Counted from the first letter of the stretch, positions 32,798-42,046 are shown. The stretch: 47,938 nt of DNA from Yoonia sp. (GCF_014859355.1 NZ_JACUUJ010000022.1:1-47938), one strand, 5' to 3'. Notes: generated by a model not told the origin, from the letters alone. A program made the numbers and translations.

Positions 32798-32920
32798 ATG
32801 GCCAAGGAAATTAAAGCCGCGATCGTCCGGTCCCGTGATACGCTTTTATCGGATGCTTTGGGTGTGGTGGCCCTGATGGTGATGTTGTTTGTCGGATTGT
32901 CACTGCCTGCGATGATTTGA
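32798..32920 (+). CDS. SOS-controlled small membrane peptide (40 residues)
   Basis: The ATG at 32798 is preceded by GAAAGGAGAACGCC, a strong ribosome-binding site. The product has 40 residues: a basic amphipathic start (MAKEIKAAIVRSRDTLL) and one hydrophobic segment (about 19-40; LGVVALMVMLFVGLSL). It should be an inner-membrane peptide with a cytoplasmic N-terminus by the positive-inside rule. Two LexA boxes precede it and a strong terminator ends the transcript about 140 bp later. I recall similar short proteins in other Rhodobacterales but cannot verify that. A likely role is damage-induced control of division, by analogy with Caulobacter SidA (29 residues, SOS-induced). Sequence similarity to SidA is not claimed. 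Confidence 0.8.
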   Translation: MAKEIKAAIVRSRDTLLSDALGVVALMVMLFVGLSLPAMI

Positions 32921-33032
32921 CCCGCCCGGTATCTGTGGCCCGGTCCATCCCATTGCCCTGTCCCAATTTTGCAATGGATGATGACCTGTCTGTCCCGGTT
33001 TGTTTTCAGGGTTTGCCTGCCCACCGACGAAC

Positions 33033-33049
33033 CTGTGACCGGGTCACAG
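33033..33049. repeat. Perfect 17-bp palindrome downstream of the SOS peptide
   Basis: CTGTGACC-G-GGTCACAG, 8-bp arms around one base. It contains TGTGA-N5-TCACA, close to a CRP/FNR-type site but one base shorter in the spacer. It may be a protein site or an RNA hairpin in the 3' untranslated region. Confidence 0.5.
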
Positions 33050-33060
33050 TGCCTGACTTG

Positions 33061-33098
33061 CCGCCGCCATCCCGTCCCGGATGTGCGGCGGTTTTTTT
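33061..33098 (+). terminator. Intrinsic terminator of the SOS peptide transcript
   Basis: CCGCCGC-CATCC / GGATG-T-GCGGCGG gives a 12-bp stem with one bulged T and a CGTCCC loop, then seven T residues. It ends at the stop codon of the convergent iron-sulfur scaffold gene. Confidence 0.9.
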
Positions 33099-33543
33099 AT
33101 GCGCTGGCGGTGGTGTTCTGCAAGGCGTCCAGCGTGGCATCAAACGCCAGCAGAATTGATGCGTGGCGATTTTTGTAATCCTTGGCGGGTTGCAGCACCA
33201 ACAGATCATCGAAAGGTGCGTCGGGCGCGGGCCCGTCATTTTTTAACATGGCAAAAAGTTGATCACGACCCTGTCGCACCTGATCGGGTGCGAGCCCGAC
33301 GACATGAGCCCCGACAACTGCGGCTGCCGCCTGACCCAGAGCACAGGCTTTGACATCCTGGCCGTAGTCGGTGATTATTCCATCGGTCAAGACGATATCT
33401 ACAGTCACCGTTGACCCACAAAGGGGTGCACGTTTTTTTGCGGTGGCGGTTGGCCTGGCGAGGCGCGCGGTGCGCGGCATATCTGCTGCCAAGGCCAGTA
33501 TCCTGTTTGAATAAAGCTTGATCATATCTGTTTCTGCCGACAT
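33097..33543 (-). CDS. IscU/NifU N-terminal-like iron-sulfur scaffold protein
   Basis: The 148-residue product has the IscU fold pattern: IKLYSNRILALAADMPR, a first Cys in APLCGSTVTVDI and a second in DVKACALGQAAAA. The third scaffold Cys (LHCSVL in IscU) is replaced by Ala (NRHASILLAF). Family members of this sort occur singly in alphaproteobacteria; a true scaffold role is uncertain without the third Cys. It is convergent with the SOS peptide and divergent from hisI. Confidence 0.82.
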   Translation of the reverse strand: MSAETDMIKLYSNRILALAADMPRTARLARPTATAKKRAPLCGSTVTVDIVLTDGIITDYGQDVKACALGQAAAAVVGAHVVGLAPDQVRQGRDQLFAMLKNDGPAPDAPFDDLLVLQPAKDYKNRHASILLAFDATLDALQNTTASA

Positions 33544-33610
33544 GGCGTTTGCCCTTTCTGCGCGTCTTCCCTAGATAGGGTGTGCTGATCCTGTTGCAAA
33601 GGTTTTTGAC

Positions 33611-33973
33611 ATGGCATTTGACACATCGACACTGGTGTATAATGACGCAGGGCTGATCCCTGTCATCGCGCAGGATGCCAGCAGTGGCGATGTGCTGATG
33701 ATGGCTTGGATGAACGCTGAAGCTGTGAGAAAGACGCTTGAAACCGGGCAAGTCACCTATTGGTCGCGCTCGCGGCAGGTATTCTGGGTCAAGGGTGAAA
33801 CCAGTGGGCATCGGCAGGCCTTGGTGGATTTTCGCATTGATTGTGACCGCGATTGCGTGCTGGTCACGGTCAAGCAGATCGGCCCCGCATGTCACACCGG
33901 GCGGCGCAGTTGTTTTTACACAGCTGTGCGGGATGGCGCGGAAACCGAACTGATGGCGCCTGTGGCCGAATGA
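33611..33973 (+). CDS. hisI: Phosphoribosyl-AMP cyclohydrolase
   Basis: HisI opens the purine ring of phosphoribosyl-AMP in histidine synthesis. The 120-residue stand-alone form has the metal-binding CDRDCVLV and PACHTGRRSCFY motifs and the conserved TYWSRSRQVFWVKGETSGH block. HisE is not fused and no other his genes are here. A short hairpin terminator follows. Confidence 0.97.
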   Translation: MAFDTSTLVYNDAGLIPVIAQDASSGDVLMMAWMNAEAVRKTLETGQVTYWSRSRQVFWVKGETSGHRQALVDFRIDCDRDCVLVTVKQIGPACHTGRRSCFYTAVRDGAETELMAPVAE

Positions 33974-33977
33974 GGGA

Positions 33978-34001
33978 CGCCTCCGGCGGGGGAGTTTTTT
34001 T
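33978..34001 (+). terminator. Terminator after hisI
   Basis: CGCC-TCC-GGCG, then GGGGAG and seven T residues, starting 5 bp after the hisI stop. The short stem is a form often seen after Rhodobacterales genes. Confidence 0.6.
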
Positions 34002-34830
34002 ACCAAGATGAAGAGGGGAGCCCGACCATTTGCCGGATGCTTTGGGGGCTATGTCCCGCTGTGCGGTATGTGGCGATTGCGCGGGCGTCGTCGCGTTTGG
34101 CAAGGCGTTTGCCGGTGTCGTCGCGGATCAGCTTATGGTGGTGATAGCGCGGCGTTGGCAGATCCAAAAGCTGCTGTAGCAAGGCATGGATTGGCGTTGC
34201 CGCAGCCAGATCGGCGCCGCGCACCACATCGGTGATGCCTTGTGCGGCATCGTCGATCACGACCGAAAGGTGGTAAGACGTGCCCATGTCACGGCGAGCA
34301 AGGACGACATCGCCGATCGCATTTATGAATGTGTCAGGCAGGACGATTTGGGTGGATGTGTCGTGATATGTGACCTGTCTGGCGGCGCGGGTCATATCAA
34401 GCCGAAGCACCGCACCGGTGGGGCGCGGCCCGCTGCGGTTGCGGTGGCGGCAGGTGCCGGGGTAGATGATACCGTCCGTGCCTATTGGCGCGCCTTCCTG
34501 CGGGGCGCTGGCTGCGGCGGCGATATCGCGGCGTTTGCATGTGCACGGATAAAGCAGGCCCGCATTCCAAAGCTGGTCCAGCGCTGCCGCGTAGGTGGGC
34601 AGGCGGTCTGACTGCCGCATCACCGGTTCGGGCCAGTCGATCCCCAGCCAGTGCAGATCGTCGTAGATTTGCATTTCCCAGCCCGGGCGGGCGCGGGTTT
34701 GGTCGATGTCTTCGATCCGCAGCAGAAACGTGCCGCCCGCCGCCTGCGCCATGTCATAGGCCAACAGCGCCGAATAGGCGTGCCCCAGATGCAGTGGCCC
34801 GGTAGGCGACGGCGCAAAGCGCGTGATCAT
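34000..34830 (-). CDS. gluQ: Glutamyl-Q tRNA(Asp) synthetase
   Basis: GluQ attaches glutamate to queuosine at position 34 of tRNA-Asp. About 276 residues, a truncated glutamyl-tRNA synthetase without anticodon domain: [19 protein letters not shown] (HIGH motif), zinc-type cysteines in YPCTCKRRD and YPGTCRH, and a KMSKS-like [15 protein letters not shown] 34830 overlaps the trmFO stop as ATGA. Confidence 0.93.
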   Translation of the reverse strand: MITRFAPSPTGPLHLGHAYSALLAYDMAQAAGGTFLLRIEDIDQTRARPGWEMQIYDDLHWLGIDWPEPVMRQSDRLPTYAAALDQLWNAGLLYPCTCKRRDIAAAASAPQEGAPIGTDGIIYPGTCRHRNRSGPRPTGAVLRLDMTRAARQVTYHDTSTQIVLPDTFINAIGDVVLARRDMGTSYHLSVVIDDAAQGITDVVRGADLAAATPIHALLQQLLDLPTPRYHHHKLIRDDTGKRLAKRDDARAIATYRTAGHSPQSIRQMVGLPSSSW

Positions 34831-36182
34831 TCTGCGGCAAGTGCCTGTGGCGCGAGCCATGCCTGCCAGTCGGCCTTGGACCGGTCAGTATAGGCCTTGT
34901 AACGGTCCTTGCGGCCGCGCCGCCCGCCCTTGACCCCGTCAAGCGGCGGGAACAGGCCAAAGTTCACGTTCATGGGCTGAAAGGTTTTTGCATCCGCCCC
35001 GCCGGTGATGTGGGTGACAAGTGCGCCCATTGCGGTGGTGTTGGGCACCGATGGCAGGTCTTGCCCCGTCAGTTCGGCCACGGCCATGCGGCCTGCCAGC
35101 AGCCCCATGGCGGCGGATTCAACGTAACCTTCGACACCGGTGATTTGCCCGGCAAAGCGGATATGGGGGCGCGTGCGCAGGCGCATCTGGTTATCCAGCA
35201 GGGTGGGCGAATTGATGAACGTGTTGCGGTGGATACCGCCCAGGCGGGCGAATTCGGCATTTTCCAAACCGGGAATCATTTTGAAAACAGCCTTTTGGCT
35301 GCCGTATTTCATCTTGGTCTGGAAACCCACGATGTTGAACAGCGTCCCCAATGCGTTATCGCGGCGCAGTTGCACCACGGCATAGGGTTTGTTGGCCGGA
35401 TCATGGGCGTTGGTCAGGCCCACAGGTTTCATCGGACCAAAGCGCAGGGTTTCGCGGCCGCGTTCGGCCATGACCTCGATCGGCAGGCAGCCGTCGAAAT
35501 AGCCTGCGGTTTCGCCTTCGTGAAATTCGGTTTTTTCCGCTGCCAAAAGCGCGTCGATGAAGGCCTCGTATTGGGCTTTGGTCATCGGGCAGTTCAGATA
35601 GGCGGTTTGTTCTGCCACCGTGTCACCCTTGTCATAGCGCGACTGCATCCATGCCACATCCATGTTGACACTGTCGGCATAGACGATGGGCGCAATCGCG
35701 TCGAAAAAGGCCAGCGCGTCGCTGCCGGTCTCGGTTGCGATCGCCTGTGCCAAAGCGCCGGATGTCAGCGGGCCTGTCGCGATGATCCAGTGACCGTCAG
35801 CGGGCAGAGTGGTGATTTCATTGTAGGACACGGTGATGTTGGGGTGCGCGGTCAGGGCGGCGGTGATGCTTTCGGCAAAGGGGTCGCGGTCCACGGCTAA
35901 TGCGCCGCCAGCGGGCAGGCGGTGTTGATAGGCCGTCCGCATCACCAGCCCGTTGGCCTGCATCATTTCCCAATGCAGCAAGCCCACGGCGTTTTGTTCA
36001 TGATCGTCAGACCGGAACGAATTGGAACAGACCATTTCGCCCAAGTGGCCGGTGCGGTGGGCAAAGGTGCCGACCTTGGGGCGCATTTCGTGGATGATGA
36101 CGCGCAGACCTGCATTGGCCGCCTGCCATGCCGCCTCTGATCCGGCCATGCCGCCGCCGATGATGTTGAGTGTTTTATCCAT
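34827..36182 (-). CDS. trmFO: Folate/FAD-dependent tRNA m5U54 methyltransferase
   Basis: TrmFO methylates U54 of tRNA using methylenetetrahydrofolate and FADH2. The 451 residues begin [20 protein letters not shown] (FAD-binding GxGxxG) and include the family blocks [11 protein letters not shown] and [20 protein letters not shown], with Cys in the [10 protein letters not shown] segment. gluQ overlaps its stop by 4 bp, so two tRNA-modification genes are coupled. Confidence 0.96.
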   Translation of the reverse strand: MDKTLNIIGGGMAGSEAAWQAANAGLRVIIHEMRPKVGTFAHRTGHLGEMVCSNSFRSDDHEQNAVGLLHWEMMQANGLVMRTAYQHRLPAGGALAVDRDPFAESITAALTAHPNITVSYNEITTLPADGHWIIATGPLTSGALAQAIATETGSDALAFFDAIAPIVYADSVNMDVAWMQSRYDKGDTVAEQTAYLNCPMTKAQYEAFIDALLAAEKTEFHEGETAGYFDGCLPIEVMAERGRETLRFGPMKPVGLTNAHDPANKPYAVVQLRRDNALGTLFNIVGFQTKMKYGSQKAVFKMIPGLENAEFARLGGIHRNTFINSPTLLDNQMRLRTRPHIRFAGQITGVEGYVESAAMGLLAGRMAVAELTGQDLPSVPNTTAMGALVTHITGGADAKTFQPMNVNFGLFPPLDGVKGGRRGRKDRYKAYTDRSKADWQAWLAPQALAAE

Positions 36183-36213
36183 GGTGCGGATGTAGGCCGG
36201 GTTGGCCTAAATG

Positions 36214-36240
36214 AAAAGGCCCCGCTGATACGGCGGGGCC
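36214..36240 (-). terminator. Terminator of the outer-membrane protein gene
   Basis: On the minus strand GGCCCCGC / GCGGGGCC (8 bp) is followed by four T residues. It lies 32 bp after the stop at 36272 and before trmFO. Confidence 0.75.
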
Positions 36241-36271
36241 ATTTGATGCGGATTGATTGGGTAAATGGTAC

Positions 36272-36997
36272 TTAGCCTGCGAAACTAGCTTTGATGATTT
36301 CAAACAGACCACGTGGCCCAAAGGTGGTGCCACCTTGCGGACCGAAAGACACTGTCGCGCCAAGTGAAAAGTAGTCTTCGTCATCTGACAGCCCGCCAGT
36401 TTCAACCTTCAGGTTGCCCGCCTTGGCATAGAGCGCCGCGCCGTTGGAAAGGGCAAATTCGCCGCCGAATTCGAGTGTGCTGAACGTGATATCGGCCAAA
36501 GTCTCGTCAAACGTCACGCTGTCGTAGCCGGCATTGACAGAAAAACCACCGGAAATACGTGCCCCGCCAGATAGGCCGAAATATCGAAGGTCGGTGCCAT
36601 CTGGTGCATCACTTGCGCCCAGATAAGCCTCGCCGTTGAACAGGCCAGCGGCGTAGGCGATTTCGATCCCGTAATTATCGATGTCCTCGGCGCCGTCACT
36701 TTCGCGCCCGACATAAACGCCAAGCTTGGTTTCAGGGCTCAACGCATAAATGCCGTGAACGACGATATTTGTGAGATCGTCGGAAACACCTTCAAAGCTT
36801 CGCGTCGAAACATCGGCGGCAACAGAAAAGCCGTTCCCGATTTCAAATTCCGCGGACCCGAAAAATTTCGTGGTGTTGGTGTCGCTGAAATTGGAAAATT
36901 CGTGATAGTCTATACCAACGGTTGCACCGCTAAAGCCCTGCGCCATCGCGCCAGTCGCGGCCAACAGCAGGGCGCTGGTAGTCAAAATAATCTTCAT
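36272..36997 (-). CDS. Small porin-like outer-membrane protein
   Basis: This 241-residue protein has a clear signal peptide (MKIILTTSALLLAATGAMAQ) and then alternating short beta-strand segments rich in Gly, Tyr and acid residues (LRYFGLSGGARISGGFSVNA, TLEFGGEFALSNGA). It should be an outer-membrane beta-barrel of about 10-12 strands. The final residue is not Phe, unlike most barrels. Family is not certain. Its gene stands alone, with its own promoter region and terminator. Confidence 0.75.
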   Translation of the reverse strand: MKIILTTSALLLAATGAMAQGFSGATVGIDYHEFSNFSDTNTTKFFGSAEFEIGNGFSVAADVSTRSFEGVSDDLTNIVVHGIYALSPETKLGVYVGRESDGAEDIDNYGIEIAYAAGLFNGEAYLGASDAPDGTDLRYFGLSGGARISGGFSVNAGYDSVTFDETLADITFSTLEFGGEFALSNGAALYAKAGNLKVETGGLSDDEDYFSLGATVSFGPQGGTTFGPRGLFEIIKASFAG

Positions 36998-37024
36998 GAT
37001 TTCTTTACCTTATTTAATGATGAA

Positions 37025-37042
37025 CAATTCATTATCATTGTC
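37025..37042 (-). promoter_or_regulatory. Fur-box-like element before the outer-membrane protein gene
   Basis: On the minus strand GACAAT-GATAAT-GAATTG resembles the first two of three hexamers of the classic Fur box. It is 28-45 bp before the ATG and overlaps a possible -10 (TAATGA, with TTTACG 16 bp upstream). Confidence 0.35.
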
Positions 37043-37126
37043 GCGCACCACGTAAACCGGTTTTTATCCAGCACTTTCATCCGGGCACGGCGATGATCAA
37101 TCCATTGCCGCGGCCCGGTGGTTGTG

Positions 37127-39865
37127 TCATTCGTCCTGCGCGTCAGGTTCCCCTTGGTCGGCGATCCAGGCCACGCTGACCACGGTTTCATCCTTGCCGG
37201 TGTCAAATACCTTGACCCCGCCCGCGCCGCGCGACCGGAATGATATACCCTCGACGGGCACGCGGATGGATTGGCCGGTAGAGGTGACCAGCATGATCTG
37301 ATCCGACAGATCGACAGGGAAGGATGTGACAAGCGGGCCGCCGCGCATCGCGCGATCCATCGCCGCGACACCCATGCCGCCGCGTCCGCGCAGAGGGTAG
37401 TCGTGGCTGGACGACAATTTGCCCGACCCTTTGGCGGTGATCGTCAGGATCAGGTTTTCCGCCGCCGACATTTCGGCATAGCGTTCCTGGCTGATGGCAC
37501 CGGGTGCAACGCCGTCATCGTCTTCGTTTTCGGCATCATCGCTCAGCCCTGCCATCGCGCGGCGCATTTTCAGATAGGCGGCGCGTTCGGCTGGATCGGC
37601 CTCGAAATGGCGGATGATCGACATTGATACGACCCTGTCATCGCCTTGCAACCGAATGCCGCGCACGCCGACGGATGACCGCGAGTTGAACACCCGCACA
37701 TCCGTGGCCGGAAAACGGATGGCGCGCCCTGAATCCGTGACCAGCATCACGTCATCATCATTGGATGCGATGCGCGCGTTGATCAGCGTCGTATCGGCGT
37801 GTTCGTCGTCGAACTTCATCGCGATCTTGCCGTTACGCATGACATTTGTGAAGTCTGACAGTTTGTTACGGCGCACAGTTCCGGCAGAGGTTGCAAAAAC
37901 GACTTGCAGGTCGTCCCATTCTTCCTCGGGGCGGTCCACGGGCATAATGGCAGCAACACTGACCCCGGTCGGGATCGGCAGGATGTTGACAATCGCCTTG
38001 CCCTTGGCGGTGCGGCTGCCCAGCGGCAGGCGCCATGTTTTCAGCTTGTAGACCATGCCGTCGGTCGTGAAGAACAGCAGTTGGGTATGCGTGTTGGCCA
38101 CGAACAGGGTGGTGACCACGTCCTCTTCCTTGGTCGCCATGGATGACAGGCCCTTGCCACCGCGCCGCTGCGCGCGAAAATCTGCCAGTGCGGTGCGTTT
38201 GATATAGCCGCCCGAAGTGACGGTCACGACCATGTCTTCGCGTTCGATCAGGTCTTCGTCGTCCATATCGGCGGCCCAGTCGGTAATCTCGGTCCGGCGG
38301 GGAACGGCGAACAGGTCGCGCACCTCTGTCAGTTCATCGCGGATGATTTGCAGGATGCGTTCGCGCGAGCCCAGAATTTCAAGATATTCGCGGATGTTGC
38401 GGGCCAGTTCCTGCAATTCGTCCGTCACTTCCTTGACACCGATCTGGGTCAGGCGTTGCAGGCGCAGTTCCAGAATGGCGCGGGCCTGCGTTTCGGACAG
38501 GTTATAGGTGCCGTCATCATTGGCGGTATGGGTCGGGTCGTCGATCAGCGCGATATATTCAAGGATGCTTGCCGCAGGCCAGCGCCGGGTCATCAGCTTT
38601 TCACGGGCATTGGCTGCATCGGAGGAGCCGCGGATCGTGGCCACGATTTCATCAATATTGGTGACGGCCACGGCCAGACCACACAGGATATGCGCCCGTT
38701 CGCGGGCCTTGCGCAGCAAAAACGCGGTGCGCCGCGCGACCACATCTTCGCGGAAATCCACGAAAGCGGTCAGGAACCGGCGCAATGTCAACTGCTCGGG
38801 CCTGCCGCCGTTCAACGCTAGCATGTTGCAACCGAAATACGTTTGCATCGGGGTAAAGCGGAACAACTGGTTCAGCACCACCTCTGCGGTGGCGTCGCGT
38901 TTCAGTTCGACTACCACGCGCACGCCGTTGCGGTCGGATTCGTCCTGCACATGGGCAATGCCTTCGATCCGTTTTTCGCGGGCGGCTTCTGCGATGCGGT
39001 CGATCATCGACGCCTTGTTCACCTGATAGGGAATTTCGTCGATGATGATGGCAAACCGATCCTTGCGCAATTCCTCGACATGGGTGCGCGCCCGCACGAT
39101 GACGGACCCGCGCCCTTCCAGATAGGCCTTGCGCGCACCAGCCCGGCCAAGGATGATCCCGCCGGTGGGGAAATCGGGGGCCGGGATATGCGCGATCAGT
39201 TCTTCGCTGGACATGTCGGGGTTGTCGATCAGCGCAAGCGTGCCGTTGATCACTTCGCCCAGATTATGCGGTGGGATATTGGTGGCCATCCCCACCGCGA
39301 TGCCGCCCGCGCCATTGACCAGCATATTGGGAAAACGCGCCGGTAAAACCGTCGGTTCGCGGTCGCGACCATCATAGTTATCCTGAAAATCGACTGTGTC
39401 CTTGTCGATATCAGCCAGCATATAGGCGGCCGGCTTGTCCATCCGCACCTCGGTATAGCGCATCGCAGCAGCGCGGTCGCCATCCATGGACCCGAAATTG
39501 CCCTGACCGTCCAGCAGCGGCAGCGACATGGAAAAATCCTGCGCCATGCGCACCAGCGCGTCATAAATCGCACTGTCCCCGTGGGGGTGGTATTTGCCCA
39601 TCACGTCACCCACCGACCGCGCCGATTTGCGGTAGGGTTTGTCGTGGGTATTGCCCGCCTCGTGCATCCCGTAAAGGATGCGCCGGTGCACGGGTTTCAG
39701 CCCGTCGCGCAGATCAGGGATCGCGCGGCTGACGATCACACTCATCGCGTAGTCAAGGTAACTGGTCTTCAGTTCATGTTCGATCGTGACACTGGGGCCG
39801 TCATAAACATAGCGCTGGGGCACGTTTTCTTTTTCGTTTTCAGGGCTTTCGGGTGTGTCGTTCAC
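37127..39865 (-). CDS. gyrA: DNA gyrase subunit A
   Basis: GyrA is the breakage-reunion subunit of DNA gyrase. The 912-residue sequence has the catalytic Tyr137 in [11 protein letters not shown], the quinolone region [17 protein letters not shown] with Ser98 and Asp102 (E. coli 83 and 87) in their sensitive forms, the GyrA box QRRGGKG, and the six-bladed C-terminal domain. It is somewhat longer than E. coli GyrA (875), with an acidic insert near the end ([12 protein letters not shown]). A promoter candidate lies upstream. Confidence 0.98.
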   Translation of the reverse strand: MNDTPESPENEKENVPQRYVYDGPSVTIEHELKTSYLDYAMSVIVSRAIPDLRDGLKPVHRRILYGMHEAGNTHDKPYRKSARSVGDVMGKYHPHGDSAIYDALVRMAQDFSMSLPLLDGQGNFGSMDGDRAAAMRYTEVRMDKPAAYMLADIDKDTVDFQDNYDGRDREPTVLPARFPNMLVNGAGGIAVGMATNIPPHNLGEVINGTLALIDNPDMSSEELIAHIPAPDFPTGGIILGRAGARKAYLEGRGSVIVRARTHVEELRKDRFAIIIDEIPYQVNKASMIDRIAEAAREKRIEGIAHVQDESDRNGVRVVVELKRDATAEVVLNQLFRFTPMQTYFGCNMLALNGGRPEQLTLRRFLTAFVDFREDVVARRTAFLLRKARERAHILCGLAVAVTNIDEIVATIRGSSDAANAREKLMTRRWPAASILEYIALIDDPTHTANDDGTYNLSETQARAILELRLQRLTQIGVKEVTDELQELARNIREYLEILGSRERILQIIRDELTEVRDLFAVPRRTEITDWAADMDDEDLIEREDMVVTVTSGGYIKRTALADFRAQRRGGKGLSSMATKEEDVVTTLFVANTHTQLLFFTTDGMVYKLKTWRLPLGSRTAKGKAIVNILPIPTGVSVAAIMPVDRPEEEWDDLQVVFATSAGTVRRNKLSDFTNVMRNGKIAMKFDDEHADTTLINARIASNDDDVMLVTDSGRAIRFPATDVRVFNSRSSVGVRGIRLQGDDRVVSMSIIRHFEADPAERAAYLKMRRAMAGLSDDAENEDDDGVAPGAISQERYAEMSAAENLILTITAKGSGKLSSSHDYPLRGRGGMGVAAMDRAMRGGPLVTSFPVDLSDQIMLVTSTGQSIRVPVEGISFRSRGAGGVKVFDTGKDETVVSVAWIADQGEPDAQDE

Positions 39866-39910
39866 GTTTGCCGCCTGTCTGCTGTAAAACTGCTATATTT
39901 CGTTATCGCG

Positions 39911-39940
39911 ATCTTATCAGACACCCGATATAGGGTGCAA
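39911..39940 (-). promoter_or_regulatory. Candidate promoter of gyrA
   Basis: On the minus strand TTGCAC (complement of 39935-39940) and ATAAGA (39912-39917) are 17 bp apart, about 47 bp before the gyrA ATG. On the plus strand of the same gap a perfect TTGACA (40000-40005) may serve usg, but no good -10 follows. Confidence 0.4.
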
Positions 39941-40061
39941 TGCCTGATCCCGCGCCACCTTGGCAGCCATCGCATCATATTGATAACAATTTGTTTTTGT
40001 TGACAAAAATTATCTCTTAGTCATCATTTTTCTGTAAGACCAAGAAACGATGAGGTGCGCA

Positions 40062-40328
40062 ATGCCAAACGAAACCGAATTGATGATGAAAGGTTACGGC
40101 CTGACCACGGCGGAAATGTTCTATCACATGCCCGATCATCCACATGTGCTGAACACTTTTGTCTGGCAAGATTACGACCTTGCCCCGGATCATGACAAAC
40201 TGCTGCAATTCATTGGGTTCTGGCAGGAAACGCTGGATGGTCCGCTGCATTCGGTCCGTTTTGTGCATCGCAAACTGATCAGCCCGGGTGAATGGCGGCA
40301 TGTGACGGGCGAATTTCACTATCACTGA
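40062..40328 (+). CDS. usg: Usg family protein
   Basis: This 88-residue protein matches the alphaproteobacterial Usg family: MMKGYGLTTAEMFYHMPDHP, LNTFVWQDYDLAPDH and FWQETLDGPLHSVRFVH. Usg was named from its place near trp genes in other bacteria; its function is unknown. ATG 40062 has GAGGT upstream; an in-frame ATG at 40050 would add four residues. Confidence 0.85.
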   Translation: MPNETELMMKGYGLTTAEMFYHMPDHPHVLNTFVWQDYDLAPDHDKLLQFIGFWQETLDGPLHSVRFVHRKLISPGEWRHVTGEFHYH

Positions 40329-40387
40329 CCCGGCGATATTGCGCCAGATCAAGACACACCCGGCGCACCCCGTTTAAGGAACCAATC

Positions 40388-41692
40388 ATGCGGTTACTGG
40401 GTCTGATTACCATCTACGGCGTGCTGCTGGTGTTGCCACTGGTCTTGTCGGCTGTTTTCGGCGGTCCGCCACGCGGGATCTGGGCCGAAATTGGTTCAGG
40501 CCTCGGGATGGTGGCATTTGCCGTTATTCTGGTCGAATTCGTGCTGTCGGGCCGGTTCAAGACCGTGTCGAACCAGATCGGCATGGATGTGACCATGCGC
40601 GTGCATCAAGCGATGGGGCGCGCGGCGCTTGGCTTGGCGTTGGTGCACCCTTTCTTTTATGGGGGCAGCCCGTCCGGGGGGGCGCGCCCCTGGGATGCAA
40701 CGCGGCAGCTGACACTTTCGACCGACATGATGGGGGTCGGGGCCGGGGTCGCGGCTTATGTGCTGTTGCCGAGTTTTGTGATTTTCGCGATTTATCGCAA
40801 ACAGACGCCGCAGACCTATGAACGCTGGCGGTTGTTACACGGGCTGGGGGCGGCGCTGATCGCGGGGCTGTTGCTGGTTCACACGATGATCGCAGGGCGC
40901 TATGCCGCGCAGATGCCCGTGGCGTGGTATTGGTATGCGATGACGGCGGGGGCGGTTGCGACACTGGTGCATGTGTATCTTTTGGCCCCCCTGAAGGCGC
41001 GCAAGCGGGCGTGGCGGGTGCAAAGCGTGACCCCCGCTGCGGCCCGTCAATGGGCGCTGACACTGGCCCCCGACGGACATGATGGATTGGATTACAAGGC
41101 AGGCCAATTCGCATGGCTGAACGTTGGCAACAGCGTATTTTCCCTGCATGAAAATCCGTTTTCCATTGCCTCTGCGCCCTCTGCCGGGCCAGAGATTTCC
41201 TTTGTCATCAAGGAATTTGGCGATTTTACACGCACCGTTGGCCAGATTGCACCGGGCACGCGCGCCTATGTTGATGCCCCCTATGGCACACTGGCCATCG
41301 CGGGGCGCAGCGAACCGGGGGTTGCCCTGATTGCCGGTGGTGTAGGGATTGCCCCGCTTTTGGGGATCTTTCTGGAAATGCGGCTGACCCATGACCCCCG
41401 ACCGGTGCGCCTGATCTATGGTGCTGCCACCGCCGGTGATCTTGTGGCTGGCTATGAACTGTCTGGCGATGACGTGACACTGGTCCTGTCGGACCCGCCG
41501 GATGATTGGCCCGGGGAAACGGGCATGATTGACGCAGCCCTGCTGAAACGGGTGTTTTCACAAGATCAATGTGACAGTTGGGTCTTTTTGCTATGCGGGC
41601 CGCCCCAAATGATGGATAGCGTCGAACATGACCTGATTGCCCGGGGCGTGCCTGCGCGGCGCATCCTTTCGGAAAGGTTTGATTATGATTGA
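40388..41692 (+). CDS. Ferric-reductase-like transmembrane flavocytochrome
   Basis: About 434 residues in two parts. The N-terminal half has about six membrane segments with paired histidines (MRVHQAMGRAALGLALVHPFF and RWRLLHGLGAALIAGLLLVH) fitting two b hemes. The C-terminal half is a ferredoxin-reductase module: HENPFSIASAP (FAD) and GGVGIAPLLGIFLEM (NAD(P)), with the final FDYD. It passes electrons from NAD(P)H across the inner membrane; the acceptor (iron, oxygen or a protein) is unknown. A 35-residue membrane peptide gene overlaps its stop by 8 bp. Confidence 0.88.
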   Translation: MRLLGLITIYGVLLVLPLVLSAVFGGPPRGIWAEIGSGLGMVAFAVILVEFVLSGRFKTVSNQIGMDVTMRVHQAMGRAALGLALVHPFFYGGSPSGGARPWDATRQLTLSTDMMGVGAGVAAYVLLPSFVIFAIYRKQTPQTYERWRLLHGLGAALIAGLLLVHTMIAGRYAAQMPVAWYWYAMTAGAVATLVHVYLLAPLKARKRAWRVQSVTPAAARQWALTLAPDGHDGLDYKAGQFAWLNVGNSVFSLHENPFSIASAPSAGPEISFVIKEFGDFTRTVGQIAPGTRAYVDAPYGTLAIAGRSEPGVALIAGGVGIAPLLGIFLEMRLTHDPRPVRLIYGAATAGDLVAGYELSGDDVTLVLSDPPDDWPGETGMIDAALLKRVFSQDQCDSWVFLLCGPPQMMDSVEHDLIARGVPARRILSERFDYD

Positions 41693-41792
41693 TCCGTTCC
41701 GCCGCACGCCCCTGAGCCAGCGCATCAACTGGTCTGTCCGGTTGCTTGTGATTTTGCTGGTGCTTGGCGTATTTGTTTTTGCGCTGCGTTAG
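41685..41792 (+). CDS. Small membrane peptide coupled to the ferric-reductase-like gene (35 residues)
   Basis: ATG 41685 lies 8 bp inside the 3' end of the reductase, with GGAAAGG upstream. The 35 residues have a basic N-terminus (FRRTPLSQRINWSVR) and one membrane helix (LLVILLVLGVFVFAL). Overlap, ribosome-binding site and membrane topology suggest a small partner subunit; this is inference. Confidence 0.6.
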   Translation: MIDPFRRTPLSQRINWSVRLLVILLVLGVFVFALR

Positions 41793-41802
41793 GTAGGGCG
41801 GA

Positions 41803-42006
41803 TCATGATCCGCGAGGCGAAAAATCGGAAGGGTTTTCGGCCAATCCGGCCCTGACCAGCCACTCTGCAATGGCTGGGGCCTTTTCCGCAACCCTCATCC
41901 AAATGGCCGCTGCTGCGCCAAGCTGAACCACCCCAAGGGCGGCTTTGCCCAGCAGGGTAATTTGAAAGATCAGATGTTCGATCCGGCGTGCGCGACTGGG
42001 TCTCAT
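41803..42006 (-). pseudogene. Truncated DUF2127-like membrane protein
   Basis: The 67-residue frame reads RIEHLIFQITLLGKAALGVV then EWLVRAGLAENPSDF. From memory this fits the start of DUF2127 proteins (LLLK helix, then HELAEDP-type motif), which run to about 150 residues. Here the frame stops after the second motif and nothing homologous follows before 41792, so the C-terminal helices are missing. A TTG at 42045 would extend it through the palindrome. A real short protein is the alternative. Confidence 0.45.
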
Positions 42007-42009
42007 GGT

Positions 42010-42046
42010 GCGCAACGCTCTAGTTCTGATCAGCGTTGCGCGCAAC
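42010..42046. repeat. Nested palindromes between ocd and the DUF2127 remnant
   Basis: GCGCAACGCT (42010-42019) and AGCGTTGCGC (42032-42041) are perfect 10-bp arms with a 12-base spacer. The second arm overlaps another perfect palindrome, GTTGCGCGCAAC (42035-42046). There is no T-run after it on the ocd strand, so it is not a standard terminator. Confidence 0.65.

Noticed and set aside
35010..35900. Plus-strand frame of about 296 codons antisense to trmFO
   Set aside because: Shadow frame with Gly/His/Gln-rich composition; trmFO is certain on the other strand.
39866..40061. Replication origin near gyrA
   Set aside because: AT-rich patch but no DnaA boxes, no dnaA, dnaN or gyrB nearby.
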